From the NCBI GenBank assembly GCA_015501055.1, contig JADNYV010000116.1:50632-114631 (forward strand): a stretch of 64,000 bases of DNA, written 5' to 3'. The notes under the pieces were generated by a model. The model saw nothing but the letters and a program-made list of their open reading frames with translations, was not told where the DNA came from and did not search any database. The stretch comes from Mucidula mucida (taxonomy: Eukaryota; Basidiomycota; Agaricomycetes; Agaricales; Physalacriaceae). Positions 11,462-22,215 of the stretch are shown one piece after another. The translations under genes and the position numbers were made by a program. Numbering within the stretch: the stretch's first letter is position 1; the number at the start of each line of letters is the position of its first letter.

Positions 11462-12727
11462 GTTTTCACCTGCGAACCCTTATTAGTAGGGATGTCATTC
11501 GAGTGTACATTGCCAAAGGCTAACCTTTTTCAAAAGGGGAAAACAATAGCAGGCGGTAAGGAATGGTGTATTCTACGGGTTTGTCACCGGGACAAACTGT
11601 GAGCGTTGCAAGTTGGGATTGAGGGAAGCTACGACGCGGCCGTTTAGTCCTTTATATTCTCTCCAGACGATTGTCTTTGTGTGGACTGTCGGAAACGGTA
11701 ATATCGGTATTGAACAATGGGCCACACTGGCGCAAAGATCCTCATACCCGTCCACAGAGCACGATGGTCCAAGCCACAGTGTTCGTTCTTGTTTCATTGT
11801 GCCCGATCAACTACATACCCAATCCACCATGTTTTATGTCGTAGAGTATTTGGCAAGGCGCAATTACTATGCCGCAATAGTGAGAGCAAACAGAGTTCAT
11901 GGTGGCAAGAAGCAACTTGTATCGGACGGAGTTCCCGGCGCCCCCGACCTGTCATAAGTATCAATTCCATACCTTTCCTGTTGTATGTATCTGAATATTG
12001 CTGAGTTTCAAGCAGGGAGTCGTAAAAGAACTTGACTTTGCACGATTCAGCAAGAGGGAATGGTTACATGGTAACTAGTCAGTGAAAAAGAAGCAAGATT
12101 AGGGGACGCGTTGTTTACGCTTGTTGATTCATCGCGTCCTCCCCTTCTTACCACCATTGCCATTCCCTGACTATCACTATACAGGCAACAAGTCTCTTCA
12201 ACTCCCCTTCTAGGAGAGGCGGCTAGTATGGTCAATGGCACCACACCCTTCTACCCGGTTTGAAGCTTCATATCTAACGATTCTTATACAATCGTGCTTG
12301 CTTCTGTGTCCTCCAGCCGAACGTCTCTCGCCGTTTTATTCTTCTTCTACGCGTTCTTTAGGATATAATTGGTCCATGCCAACAGTTATTCCTGGATTGT
12401 CAAGTACGTGTCTTTCTTACGCGTTGAATCTAGCACTTTGATGTATGAACGCCTGCGTACCTAGGCTTACGCTGGCAGTTACACTCGAAAGCGCATACGT
12501 GACTACTCATAAAACATCTGTTTCCTGGACTCCTAGTTTTGGTCAGCGGACATGACACTTGGAATTTTCTACCGATTTTCTTCTTCCGAGGCATAGTAAT
12601 CGATGTGGTCGGGCACTATCAAGCCGGCGTTATAATATTACTAAAGGCTGCTAAGTACAAGCAACGAAGAGGTACAAATACGAAGGACAGCACTCTCAGC
12701 CCCAGTTCCATTCCACAGTTCAACCCA
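11462..12727. other. intergenic, no gene supported
   Basis: Several medium frames on both strands lack domain features or consistent splice borders. A frame at 12235-12441 starts MAPHPSTRFEASYLTILIQ and an overlapping frame gives SLAVLFFFYAFFRI. Together these hint at another mini-membrane gene, but no acceptable intron joins them. Confidence 0.3.
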
Positions 12728-13995
12728 ATGTCTCGACAACAGCAATCCCTTTTCGTCGAGGAGAAGCAAGGCCCCTTCGTCGTGCGCTCCATGGCAACGG
12801 CATTCCTACTCCGGCGAAAGGCGAGGTACTCGTCAAGATCATCGCCGCAGGGCTCAATCCCGTGGATTGGAAGATCCAAAAGTCTGGCTTGCTAGTCGAG
12901 AAATACCCAGCTGTCCTGGGGTTGGATAGCGCTGGAGAAATTGAGGCGGTCGGAGAAGACGTCGAAGGATGGATCAAGGGCGACAAAGTGTAAGCTATTC
13001 CTCCGACATGAAGCTGTTTATGAAGTTCGCCTCTTTAGCATCTGTCAGTCGATGGGCGGAACATATCAGCAATATATGACCATCTCTGCGAAGGTTGTCA
13101 TGAGGGTTCGTATTGCACGCGCTTCGACTCCTTAGTACGGATTGCTGACGCCACACTGTAGCTCCCTCAAAACCTGTCGTTCGCCCAAGGAGTTACCGTG
13201 CCCATTGTTTCGTCACAGCGTGTATCGGTCTCCTGGGGAAAGCGCCTATTGGTCTTGGGCTCGATCCCACCCTCTCCCTCGAGCGCAAATACACTGGCCA
13301 CACAGCGCTGATCATCGGGGGAAGCACCTGTGTCGGCCAATACGCTTCGTCACAGCCCGCGTAGAGAGGCCTTTCATATGAAGTAACACTCTTCCCAGCA
13401 ATCCGGATCCTCAAAGCCATCGGCTTCGCGCGCATCATCGTGTACGCCTCCGCGCGCCACTTTGCATTCCTCCAAACCCTCGACGCGACAGACCTCATCG
13501 ACCGCGCACAAACGCCTGTCACACCCGTCCCGTCCGTCGTCAAGGCCTTGCCCACCAGCCCACTCACCGCGGTCTACGATACCATCGGAGACGCGGCATG
13601 CCAACAGGCGGCCTCCGAATGTCTACCTCCCGGCGGGACATTCATCACCGTCGTACCAGAGAACGTCACACAGGAAGAGGGAAAACACGTCATTTTCGTG
13701 CTGGGGAGCTTGTCGGCGCCTTTGCAAGCGGAGTTTGGGCAGATCATTGTGAGCAACGTTACGGGTCTGTTTGAGGAGGGCGTTATCTTGGTACGTGTAC
13801 GTGGCATCTGATTTCCAATCAAGGCTATGAGCAGAGATTGAACGACTCATGTTAAGCCGAACCGATTCGAGGTCCTTCCTGGCGGGTTGAACGCTGTCGC
13901 GGAAGGGTTGGAGAGGTCATTCAAAGGGCGGCGTGAGTGGATTGAAGCTCGTGATGCACCCACAGGAGATGGCACAGAGGCTATCGCCGTATTGA
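12728..13995 (+). pseudogene. decayed medium-chain dehydrogenase/enoyl reductase (copy 1)
   Basis: Close relative of the intact gene at 36309-37552 on the opposite strand. The start (MSRQQQSLFVEEKQGPFVVR), the GroES-like part (VKIIAAGLNPVDWKIQKSG), the cofactor-fold part (ALIIGGSTCVGQY) and the C-terminal part (FEVLPGGLNAVAEGLERSF) are all present and share the intron positions of the paralogue. Four lesions are visible. There is a 5-nt insertion after FVVRS near 12792, a 1-nt deletion near 13204 (CCCATTGTTT where the paralogue has CCCATCTGTTT), a lost GT donor near 13342 and an extra G near 13928. Together they rule out a full-length product. The intact family is NAD(P)H-dependent, like ToxD-type trans-acting enoyl reductases. 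Confidence 0.85.
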
Positions 13996-14228
13996 CTAAT
14001 TGTTTTCATAAAAATAAACAGTATACGTTCTCATTGACTGGAAAGTAAGGGACGTAACATAATTTGCACCTCTAACACAGGGCCTTCCTTCAACGTTGTC
14101 TTTGTATTTAGAGCAGTCTGCGACCGATGCCACTGCCAGGAAAACTTTGTATAGCCTCATACCGCTACTCGTAGTTCAACGCGCACATAGAAATCAGACC
14201 CCTTGGAATATGATGGGCATCACAGTCT

Positions 14229-15597
14229 AGGCCACGTGGCCGCACTTGCCAGCGACTTCCACCTCGTGTTCTCTGAACGTTGTTCTACGCCCAAATGTTG
14301 CCGAGACGTGGGGCCCAAATATCTTTCTTGAATGTCTTCTTTGCGATGATGCTATACGTGTTCCCCTTTGCCTGTACAGCATCGGTACGCCACAACGCCG
14401 ACGATTGCTGTTGCCCAACGCCTCGAGGAACTTCTACGCAACTCCTCTAGCAGGGACATCTTCTTTGCGATCAATGATCAGAAGCTGTTGAGACTTACGC
14501 CTAGCGTGAAGTGCTCGCCTTCTTGATTTCTATTTGGTGAACTCTTTTATACATCATGACTTCGCCGCTGGCTGTCAGCTCGCAATCAACACTAGCTTTC
14601 GTTTCACGATTCCAATGTGCCCTTTACCTGGTACATTGAAAAATTCACACGTTATCGGAGTCTGCATAGCCTCCATTGATTGAATATGGTTAGATGCTCC
14701 TCGTGTGCTCATCGTCGGCTAATTCTTGACTATGTAGCTGTTCAAGATCTGTAACAGTGCCGCGCAGAATATGAAAAGTGAAAAAAAGCTTTCTGCAGGC
14801 ATCGAGGACGGCAAGTGTGGCCCGAAGCAATAACGATCATTCAGTATGTCTCTGGAAACAGTCTGCTATACGTATCTCGCTGTCAATCCCAGGCTCTTAA
14901 AACTGCCACTCCCGGATTGTCTTGTAGTTAACCTGATCCCCCTTGTCAACGCGAACTCCCGACCATAATGTCTTTCTGCGTACGACACATCGACGAGACC
15001 ACTGCCCAGAACGCGCTTTTGCTCGTCATTCTAATTCGTGAGTGATCAACACCGCCCGCTAGGCCGATAACTGGAACGTTTCCTGTAGTGGGAGTTCTCC
15101 TCGGGTGCATCAGTATTGCAACTGTTGTGCTATACTGCCTTCGGAGGTCTCAAAAACGTCGAGCGCGACGTGATGACTTAGTCATTCCTATGAAATTCAT
15201 GAAAGACAACAACGATGGTACTCGGTCCGAATCAGTCTAATTAAAGACATGTTCTATCTTATCTGCACAGCTGTTCGTTCAATACCCAACGGTACGCTTC
15301 TACACGATCTGTGTTGTTTCTGTAGCTCATGATGATGAGTAGATTCAATGCCGCTTGGCACTTGTACTCCCTTCTTGAATACTTTCGCAATTTCTTTCGG
15401 CTTCGACGGTTCTTCCGATTCGATTACTTATTGAATGTCCTTTTGAAGCTGGCTAGCTTTGTACCATCAAATCCATCTAGATACAGTTTCACGCTACCTA
15501 CGCATTACGGGCCTGAACGAACGGGATCAGTGGTGGGCGGAGGACAAAGCTCAAGAACTTACCTCGCATTCCTCCTCGACGGATGCCTCACAACAAC
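14229..15597. repeat. segmental duplication, copy 1 (partner 41847-42866)
   Basis: DNA upstream of, within and downstream of the mini-membrane gene at 14968 matches 41847-42866 in order and strand. Shared landmarks are the GGCACGTGGCCGC-like start, CTGTAACA...GCGCGGAAT, the whole gene, GCTCATGATGAT after it and the final GACGGATGCCTCACAA. Copy 1 is longer because of scattered indels. Similarity stops just before the next gene (15603). Confidence 0.75.
14968..15240 (+). CDS. small single-pass membrane protein, subfamily 1
   Basis: Two exons, 14968-15037 and 15089-15240, joined by a 51-nt phase-1 intron (GTGAGT...TGTAG) that falls inside the helix codons. The 73-residue product begins MSFCVRHIDETTAQN, a polar N-terminal segment with no cleavable signal. 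The helix (ALLLVILILGVLLGCISIAT and onward to LYC) is followed by RRSQKRRARR, a strong basic stop-transfer patch, and a mixed tail ending TRSESV. By the positive-inside rule the tail should be cytosolic. The duplicated partner at 42243 keeps the frame, intron and tail, so the short frame is coding. Function unknown. Confidence 0.75.
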
Positions 15598-15602
15598 AAC
15601 TC

Positions 15603-15939
15603 TCAAGTGCCTTGTGAAGCGAGCTCCATCTCGCTGGACCTCCCATCCGCGATATAGCTCCCACGATCGGATGTCTTCGAGGATGTGTCCTTACCTCCGT
15701 CGGGAACGGAAGAACTGCAGCACATACAGCTACCGCACAAGGAAACGCGTCGCCCCAGGTAGAGAAGCGCACAGATAGCAAAGATGAATACAACTACATC
15801 GTGATCAGCGATGGCAGCATCATCAACGAGGCGAAGGCGACAGACCTCCACTAGCGACAGCGATTCCGACGAGGTCGCGACGGGAGAGGTGGGTATCGTT
15901 TCCGAATACGACAAATCGTATGTCGTTGTCTGAAGACAT
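15603..15939 (-). CDS. small single-pass membrane protein with cysteine-rich juxtamembrane tail
   Basis: Two exons, 15846-15939 and 15603-15793, with a 52-nt phase-1 intron (GTCTGT...GTAG, branch-like CTGATCAC). The product of about 94 residues begins MSSDNDIRFVVFGNDTHL, has the helix GIAVASGVVFIFAICALLYL, the basic patch GRR, then LCGSCMCCSS. That cysteine cluster next to the membrane suggests palmitoylation. The tail is Ser/Asp-rich. The N-terminal segment has a possible N-glycosylation site (NDT). Neither exon would stand out alone, but splicing restores a long, coherent protein with the same layout as the neighbouring mini-genes. Confidence 0.65.
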
Positions 15940-16260
15940 GGTACCGGAAGGATTGAAGTATACGGTGTCGATGTACAAGACTGAGAGGAAGAGAGGCGTC
16001 AATGTAAAGTCTTGAAAAGTGACTCTCAGTTATAAGCGTGTACTGTATGCACTAAGTCGATTTTCATATGTTATAAAGTGATTCATTACTAAAGTTAGTT
16101 CCGCTTCGAGCACGAGCGGTTCAGTTATTGAGGCCGTATCCGAAGAAGCGATGAATTAGAGGCAATGCATTCTGTGTAGAATACGTCATGAATTGAAGTA
16201 TCGACAAAAGTGCCAGGCACGTACAGCGAAGAAGAGCTAAATTTGACGCTACAACCTCTT

Positions 16261-16605
16261 TCACCGCAAGTAATTTTGTAGATTGTTATAAACTGGGCGG
16301 GGAAGGAAGGTAACCACCGAATATCGGGCACGCCAAGAGATTGTAAGATTATCAGACGCATTGTCGTCTGTCCGCATCCCCCCTACAGTTCCCTGAATGC
16401 GAGGCTGACCACCGTAAAGGGGCAGCAAGAATATCGTCGGCCCAGGGAACAGGCTGGTCATCGTGGCCAGAAGGTAGACAAGTACCACAAGGGATATACC
16501 TGGTTTTCCAGAGTCAGCGCGGGAAAGGACATTGCTGAGAACGAACCCACAATTGAAAAATGTGGCGATGATGATAAGCACGCCTAACTCTCGCGAGGAG
16601 GACAT
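16261..16605 (-). CDS. small membrane protein candidate related to 42954-43182
   Basis: The ATG opens MSSSRELGVLIIIATFFNC, a hydrophobic start, followed by GFVLSNVLSRADSGKPG. The same pattern (VIILAAFF, then CNVLSCSNAGDEPG) appears at 43 kb, and the DNA after it (GGTATATC, then CTACCTTCTGGCCACGAT) is also shared. After GKP the frame can be read unspliced to 16261, giving more hydrophobic residues. Alternatively a 44-nt intron (GTATAT...ACCAG) leads to an early stop. The paralogue differs by a 7-nt gap here, which favours non-coding or intronic status for this part. The 3' structure is unresolved. Confidence 0.4.
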   Translation of the reverse strand: MSSSRELGVLIIIATFFNCGFVLSNVLSRADSGKPGISLVVLVYLLATMTSLFPGPTIFLLPLYGGQPRIQGTVGGMRTDDNASDNLTISWRARYSVVTFLPRPVYNNLQNYLR

Positions 16606-18844
16606 CGTGAAGCCTGATTGGATTAGACGAGACTAACGCGCCGTTGATTAAGTAGTAAAGAATCAGTGACGAGTCACAAAAATGATCCAACGATCGGCAG
16701 TCAATCATTTTTGCATTCGTTGCTGTTTAGCTATCGGAAGCCGTTATTCGAGGCTGTGTAACGGGATACAGAGCGAGGTCCAGCGGACTGGGAAGACGAT
16801 GGAAAGAAATCAACACCGAAACAGTTCACAAGCAAAGCCGCAAGAAATACTACCAATCGGCCAACAGTGCTGTGCATCTGGCTCACAACAAACTCAAGTG
16901 GACGGTTGGCATATCATAACCTAGGGGCCTTTGGTTTGAAAGGGTGCGAGGAGGAGTATGATACGTGTACCCGTATGATGTCCCTCGTCTGTAGATGAAC
17001 AGATATCTTACATACGGACGTCAGGCAGGTACCTCGTCTCGCGCACGTTGTTAGAAGCGCACCCATTGCCTAACCATAAACATCGTTAGAAGTAGTTTTG
17101 AGCGGGACAAGTGGGCGAACAATCCGTACAGCATGAACGTGTATATTGGCTGCGGTGCATACTTTGCTTCTTCCTGGGCGTTCCAGCATCGTCCGATGTG
17201 GATAGATACCGAGCAAGGGATAGGCGCCTAGCTCGCACCACGTGTGGCGCTTAAAGAAGTCGATGCTCTCAACGTAACACGCACGTGAAGTACTATACGT
17301 ACCCTTGCCCATACCGAATACAGAGTGGACGGCATATTCGACATTCGGTAGGCCTGCTCAAGACGCGCTTCCGACTGTGGTCGAATTCATTGCCCCCGTC
17401 TTCATCGCCATCGACTCGTAGTACGCAGCTTGATGACAAAGATCCATACATGCTCTTAAAGAAGTATCAGGTGGTTTTATCAGCAGGCGAAAGATAACGG
17501 ACTAACGAATCATGTCTTCGGTTTTCGTACTGCAAGAACGCGAGGAGGACATTGTTCGTTGCTCTCCTACAAACACTTGTACTAGACAAACCGGTAGCTA
17601 TCGACTGTGTATTGGAGCGTCGGATTGACTCAGTCGTCACAGAAAGCGCAAGAACCGCTGAGGTAAGCAGAGTGTACGCCACACCATTACTGACTGGCTG
17701 AGCATCATAACTTGTGCCTCCAGAAGCGCAGGAACAACTTCAGATGCCAATTATCGAGAACACTTTCTGAAGATGTGTCATCAAGTGCCAAGCTTTCGAA
17801 ATAAGCCAGCTGGAGCCTGGCGCGTACCATCATCAGTCATTCGACTCCCTAGCTCCATACATCCTGATGGGTCTTCAGCAATAGGTTCCCTTTGAGAGTC
17901 CGCCACGTAACTGGCTACAACAATATATGCAGTTTGTGCAGAACGTTATTCCGAGCTTCATAGCCACACTCTACGAGAGGCTATATGTTGCGCATCCGGA
18001 CTCCGGAGAGACTACTGAGCCCCTTGGTTTAAGCGCCGACGTGAAAGCGCGCAGGCCGCTCCCGATACAGTGGTCTATGAGCAAAGGAAACGCGATGTTA
18101 CGGTGATGAGAACGAGGATATGGCTATGCGTTAGCTGTAGTTGATGGAGAGACGGGACCGGGGGAACACGATCGGAGTGCGGATTTCCCCGTTTTCAGTT
18201 TTCGTTCTGACCTGATTGACCTCCTTGTCCAGAAAGCCACAAGTTCCTTTAAGCTTCCTTGCGATCTTGCTATTGCAATAAACTTTCCCCATTTTCGTTC
18301 CTCTAGATGTCCTTGCGTTGTACCCGCTTGGTTCTTTCGCTGGCAGTACGCCGTACGGCGCCTAGCAGTATGTCCACAAAGCCCAGTCCTCCTTCTTTCT
18401 CCGATTATTTAACCGCAACACACCGCTTCGACTTTCAGTCATGATCATATCATCTGCCCCTAGCCTGTGTCTGCTCTACATTCCTCAGTAAACAAATGCT
18501 TTCACCGTCATGCGTCTCTCGTAAGTTGTAGGACTAACTTTGAGAACTAAACCATATGCCCTCATTCCAGGTATAGGAGTCACTGCTGAGGCTCTGGGGC
18601 CGCCTCGAAACTCGGGTACTCTCAACAGCTGCTGTTCTAACAATTTAGCTGTCGGCAAAGGCTGTGTTTTCTGACTTGTTGGCTGAGTGCTCGAACGATC
18701 TTCGACTCACAATGGACGGCGTTCAGCAAGGCTATTCGCTTCACGACTCATGGAGACTCGTCTTGACAGCCCCCTCCGCTACTGCTGCTTATTTAAGGGC
18801 TATAACACGGAACCCATCCACTCACCACTCGCCACACTACAGAT
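16606..18844. other. gene-poor stretch
   Basis: No gene I can defend. A minus frame around 17070-17312, and a broken one upstream to about 17460, look somewhat protein-like but have stops and no motif. A plus-strand pair of short exons around 18498-18670 (start MLSPSCVSR, Cys-rich end) could be spliced but lacks any family pattern. Confidence 0.35.
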
Positions 18845-19174
18845 ATGATTGCCCACCGATCCACCCAAGATGTCACTGTAGAGAACGTTCTCTTCCTCAT
18901 TGTCCTCATACGTGCGTATAGTACGCCTAATCTCAGTTTTGTCACCACTGATTCGGAATGAATTACTAGTTGAATATTGTTAGCCTGCACTAGCATCGCT
19001 GTTGTCATCCTATACTGTATTAGAAAGCGGCAGCGTCGCCGCCAACCACTCCTGCCTTCTTTTGTCCTCGAGGTGCAGTTTGAGCCTAGGGACTCCGACT
19101 CCACACATGGACGGAAAGAGTCTCTCAATGTCCTACCTGATTCTGATCGTCAGACTCTCGACACGACGGTGTGA
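18845..19174 (+). CDS. small single-pass membrane protein, subfamily 1, altered splice acceptor
   Basis: Exon 1 (18845-18911) encodes MIAHRSTQDVTVENVLFLIV and ends ATA-C before GTGCGT, as in its relatives. The homologous acceptor would be CTAG at 18969, but a base is missing after it compared with the related locus at 30250, which puts that exon start out of frame. A second TTAG at 18981-18983 restores the frame and gives a helix about six residues shorter (VLFLIVLIPCTSIAVVILYC). It is followed by IRKRQRRR and a tail of about 48 residues ending TLDTTV. It is either a working variant or the start of decay. Same topology and intron phase as the genes at 14968 and 42243. Function unknown. Confidence 0.6.
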
Positions 19175-19661
19175 CTGGCAGCAACGGTATGGCTTTTCCG
19201 GTATCAAGAGTCAAGTATTCTTTGACTGACGGGCGGATTGTCCTCATCTAGAATGTATACCTTTTTCCCGGGTCGTGTATCTTACATTTCTTTCAATCGA
19301 TAGTCTCATTCGTCGGGTTTATTTATTACAGTACTAGTACAACATCCATTCTTGGGCACCGAAAACTCCTGGCGGGAAGCGTCCATAATACATCGTTACA
19401 TCGAGGTGGCGCTTACACGAGAACACAACAACTGACCTTTTAACGTCACGGTTCACGTCCCGCTCCGGCTACTCTATACGCGAGTGCGCCGCACCCTTCG
19501 ATGGTGGTGCTCAAACTTGCTTGAAGAGAAAACATCAAAAATGAACATTGGCCATGCAGGTAGTGAGTTGATATAATTTACAAATGATGAAGAATTGCAA
19601 GCGATAGCGCAGGTATGAGGTATGATTCCACAAAAAGAAAAAACGAAAAGATATCCAAAAT
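19175..19661. other. convergent intergenic spacer
   Basis: 3' flanks of the mini-membrane gene and of the SUN-domain gene. No coding or structural feature seen. Confidence 0.4.
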
Positions 19662-22215
19662 TCAAACCTCCTCCGCTCCAGCCTCCGACCCATCCACACT
19701 GGCATCCGTATCGATCCACTCCCCCTCATCACCGCCACCACCACCACCCCGACTCAGCCACGGATCGCAATGCGCCGCATACCCTTCCTCCTTTTTCTCC
19801 GGCGACAAAAACGGATCCGCATCCTCGAGCTTGCGCTTCGCCGAGCGCACCTCGTGTAGATGCGCCGTCCGCGCCCACTTCCGGACGCTCTTTTGTCCTG
19901 TTAAGAGCACGTGCCCGGTACCCGAATTCGAGCGCATAAGCTGCTGCGGACGCGTCGGGGTCGTGGGGCGGTGCAGAACGAACGGCTTGCGTACAGAGTT
20001 CGGGGTGTGTGAGCGTGACCGCGTGTCTTGAACGCTTTCTTTGCGTGGGCGCTGTTCAGATGCGACGCCACCGTATGTCAAAGGTTTGGAACTCGGTTGT
20101 ACTTTAGGTGATGTGATGCGTGCGGTGGGGAATTCGAGCTTAATGTCTAGTAATCGTCAACACCGACATCCACAGAGAATGGCCGAAATAACCCACCATC
20201 ATTTAAACTGAGCTGGCCGTTATGCTGAGGCGACCGCTTGAACGGTGTTTCGTTCAGCTTGAACGCTGTTGGCTTGGGCGACCTCTGAGTTGCTTCTGAT
20301 CGTTCCCTAGAACTACTGGTGAACCAATCTCCTCTGAAACTGAGATGCCGCCGACTCCATTCCCTCATGCCCTTTTTCAACATAATGGGTACATGGTCCA
20401 TGGAGTCGTTCCGCGACCCTCGCGTCAAGCCCATGAATAAGAGCACGGCTAGTAAGAGGCACAGCTGTGCGATGCCAAGTCGTTTTTCGAGGATGATCTA
20501 CAACAGGTGTGGGCATGGGTCATACAGAAGGATCTGACACCTACCTCATCAGATAAATGCTCAACTCGATGGGAGAGCTCTCGATAGTCCATCTCTATCC
20601 TGCGCCGCTGCTTTTCCCACTCCCGTAGCCTCCGTTGATAAGTCTGCGTCTGGGCCTTGCCTATTCCTTCTAGCCGACCTACGTCCTCACCGAGACGACG
20701 TATCAATTCACGGACACCGTTCGTCTGCTCTTCGACGTAGCGGACATACAGTGTGTGGTTGCCCTCCAGCGCGGTGAGACGATTCATAATGGTACGGTAT
20801 ATAGATTCACCACCAGAACTAGGCGGCATCGGAGGAGGGCTCATAGTGGGCGACAGTATAGTTGTCGTGCTCGCGCTTTTAGACGCAGGTGAGGAGGACG
20901 CACTGACTCCGGATGTCGATGCGCTAGTGGAATTTACGACTCGAGTATTTGACTGCGAAGATGACGATGTGGCGGTGGAAGAAGTCACTGTGCCGACAGT
21001 TTCCTCCCGAACAGAGGAGGCTAGTTCATCACTATAAATATCGGTGGAGTGCCTATTTTCGTGCGTGTCATCGTGTTCCGCTATAGGCGCACTGTCAGTC
21101 GTGAATGTGTAGTGGTCAAGGTGCCAGAGACATCCTGCCACGAAGGGTCGTAAGTAGAGGGGCCGTACAAGACTAACGGAGTAAAGGCGCCAGGGACGTC
21201 CTGCTCGATATCCGGAGTGGAGACATGGTTCTCCACAATGGTCACTTGGGGTGTCTGGGCTGGTTCTGGCTCCTCGGCGGCCTGCGCGGAAATGGATTCT
21301 TCGCTACGAGCACGGTATTCGGACTCCCAGATGTCCCATTTCCATTGTTCGAGATGGGTCAAACCGTAGACGCGGAGGAGGGAAATGGGACAGTAATACT
21401 CGTTACTGTAGTGCGAGTGGAACTGGATGCGGATATATCTATAAAAGTCTCGTATGGATGTGGGAGGATGAAAAGACTATAAGAATGAGAAGCAAGCTTA
21501 GACTCCAGAAGAGGTTAACCTACTTGAACGCCACGGACATTATCAGCTCTGTACGTCTCAACGACCGTCCACCCTTCCTCAAGGGTTGTGTACGTCTTTG
21601 CAACCTGACGGTAAAGTCCTTGAACACGCCGCTGAAGAATTCAAAGTTGGCGAGCTGGACAGTGTCGATGCGAATGTCGTCGCAAAGTTCGACAACGACA
21701 AATTGCTCTTCTTTGGAGTTACAAGGGCTGAGCATGTATCTGTCTCTTTTCGATGAAAGGATAGACGATGGTGACTTTGCCGTACGATGTGAAAGATGAA
21801 CGCGCGCCGAACAGTCAAGCGAGGCATAGTTGAACCTGTCCGTCAATGGGACTTGGAAGTGGGGTGACAGCTGTTCAACGGCCTGCGCTTCGGGTGATTC
21901 CTGGAGCGCCGCCGATGCAGATTCGCCCGCCTTCGAGTCCGCCGCTCCAGTTGCATTCACGCGCATTGTAGTCGAATAACCCGAGCGGTTGGACGCCGAC
22001 GCCTGCTTGTCCTTCCATTGCTCGAAAGAGAGGAGTACATCGTCCTCGGACACCTCTGGTGGTTCGTCCAGCGGGATGAGGCAGCACACAGGGTCCTCTG
22101 CTTCTCGCACAACCTGGGTGCTTATTGCTCTGAAAGGGTCATTTATCGATATCCTGGCAGCCCATGTCACGGAGAGCAGCGCGAAAGCTACGAGTCCAAT
22201 GGGGCGAATGTGCAT
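19662..22215 (-). CDS. SUN-domain protein of the SLP1/SUCO family
   Basis: Membrane protein of the ER/nuclear-envelope SLP1-SUCO group, implicated in folding of other membrane proteins. The ATG at 22213-22215 gives a signal peptide (MHIRPIGLVAFALLSVTWAA). The family motif SFEQWKDKQ is followed by the SUN domain: DRFNYASLDCSA, RDRYMLSPCNSKEEQFVVVE, the DDIRIDTVQLANFEFFS region, VRGVQ, YRYIRIQFHSHY and LLRVYGLTHLEQWKW. Then come a Ser/Thr-rich linker, a coiled coil (RLREWEKQRRRIEMDYRELS), a membrane helix (LCLLLAVLLFMGL) and a basic C-terminal tail. An apparent stop near 20150 is removed by a 50-nt phase-1 intron (GTGGGT...ACTAG). Within the SUN domain the frame shifts at 21605-21606, where one base is missing between DFTV and VAKTYTTLEEGW and no intron fits. 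Confidence 0.9.

Noticed and set aside
18498..18670. Hydrophobin-like Cys-rich peptide
   Set aside because: Only a few cysteines, no eight-cysteine spacing and no signal peptide.
20140..20200. Apparent stop and frameshift in the SUN-domain gene
   Set aside because: A canonical 50-nt intron (GTGGGT...ACTAG, phase 1) removes it and joins LSLND to IKLEFPTARI cleanly.
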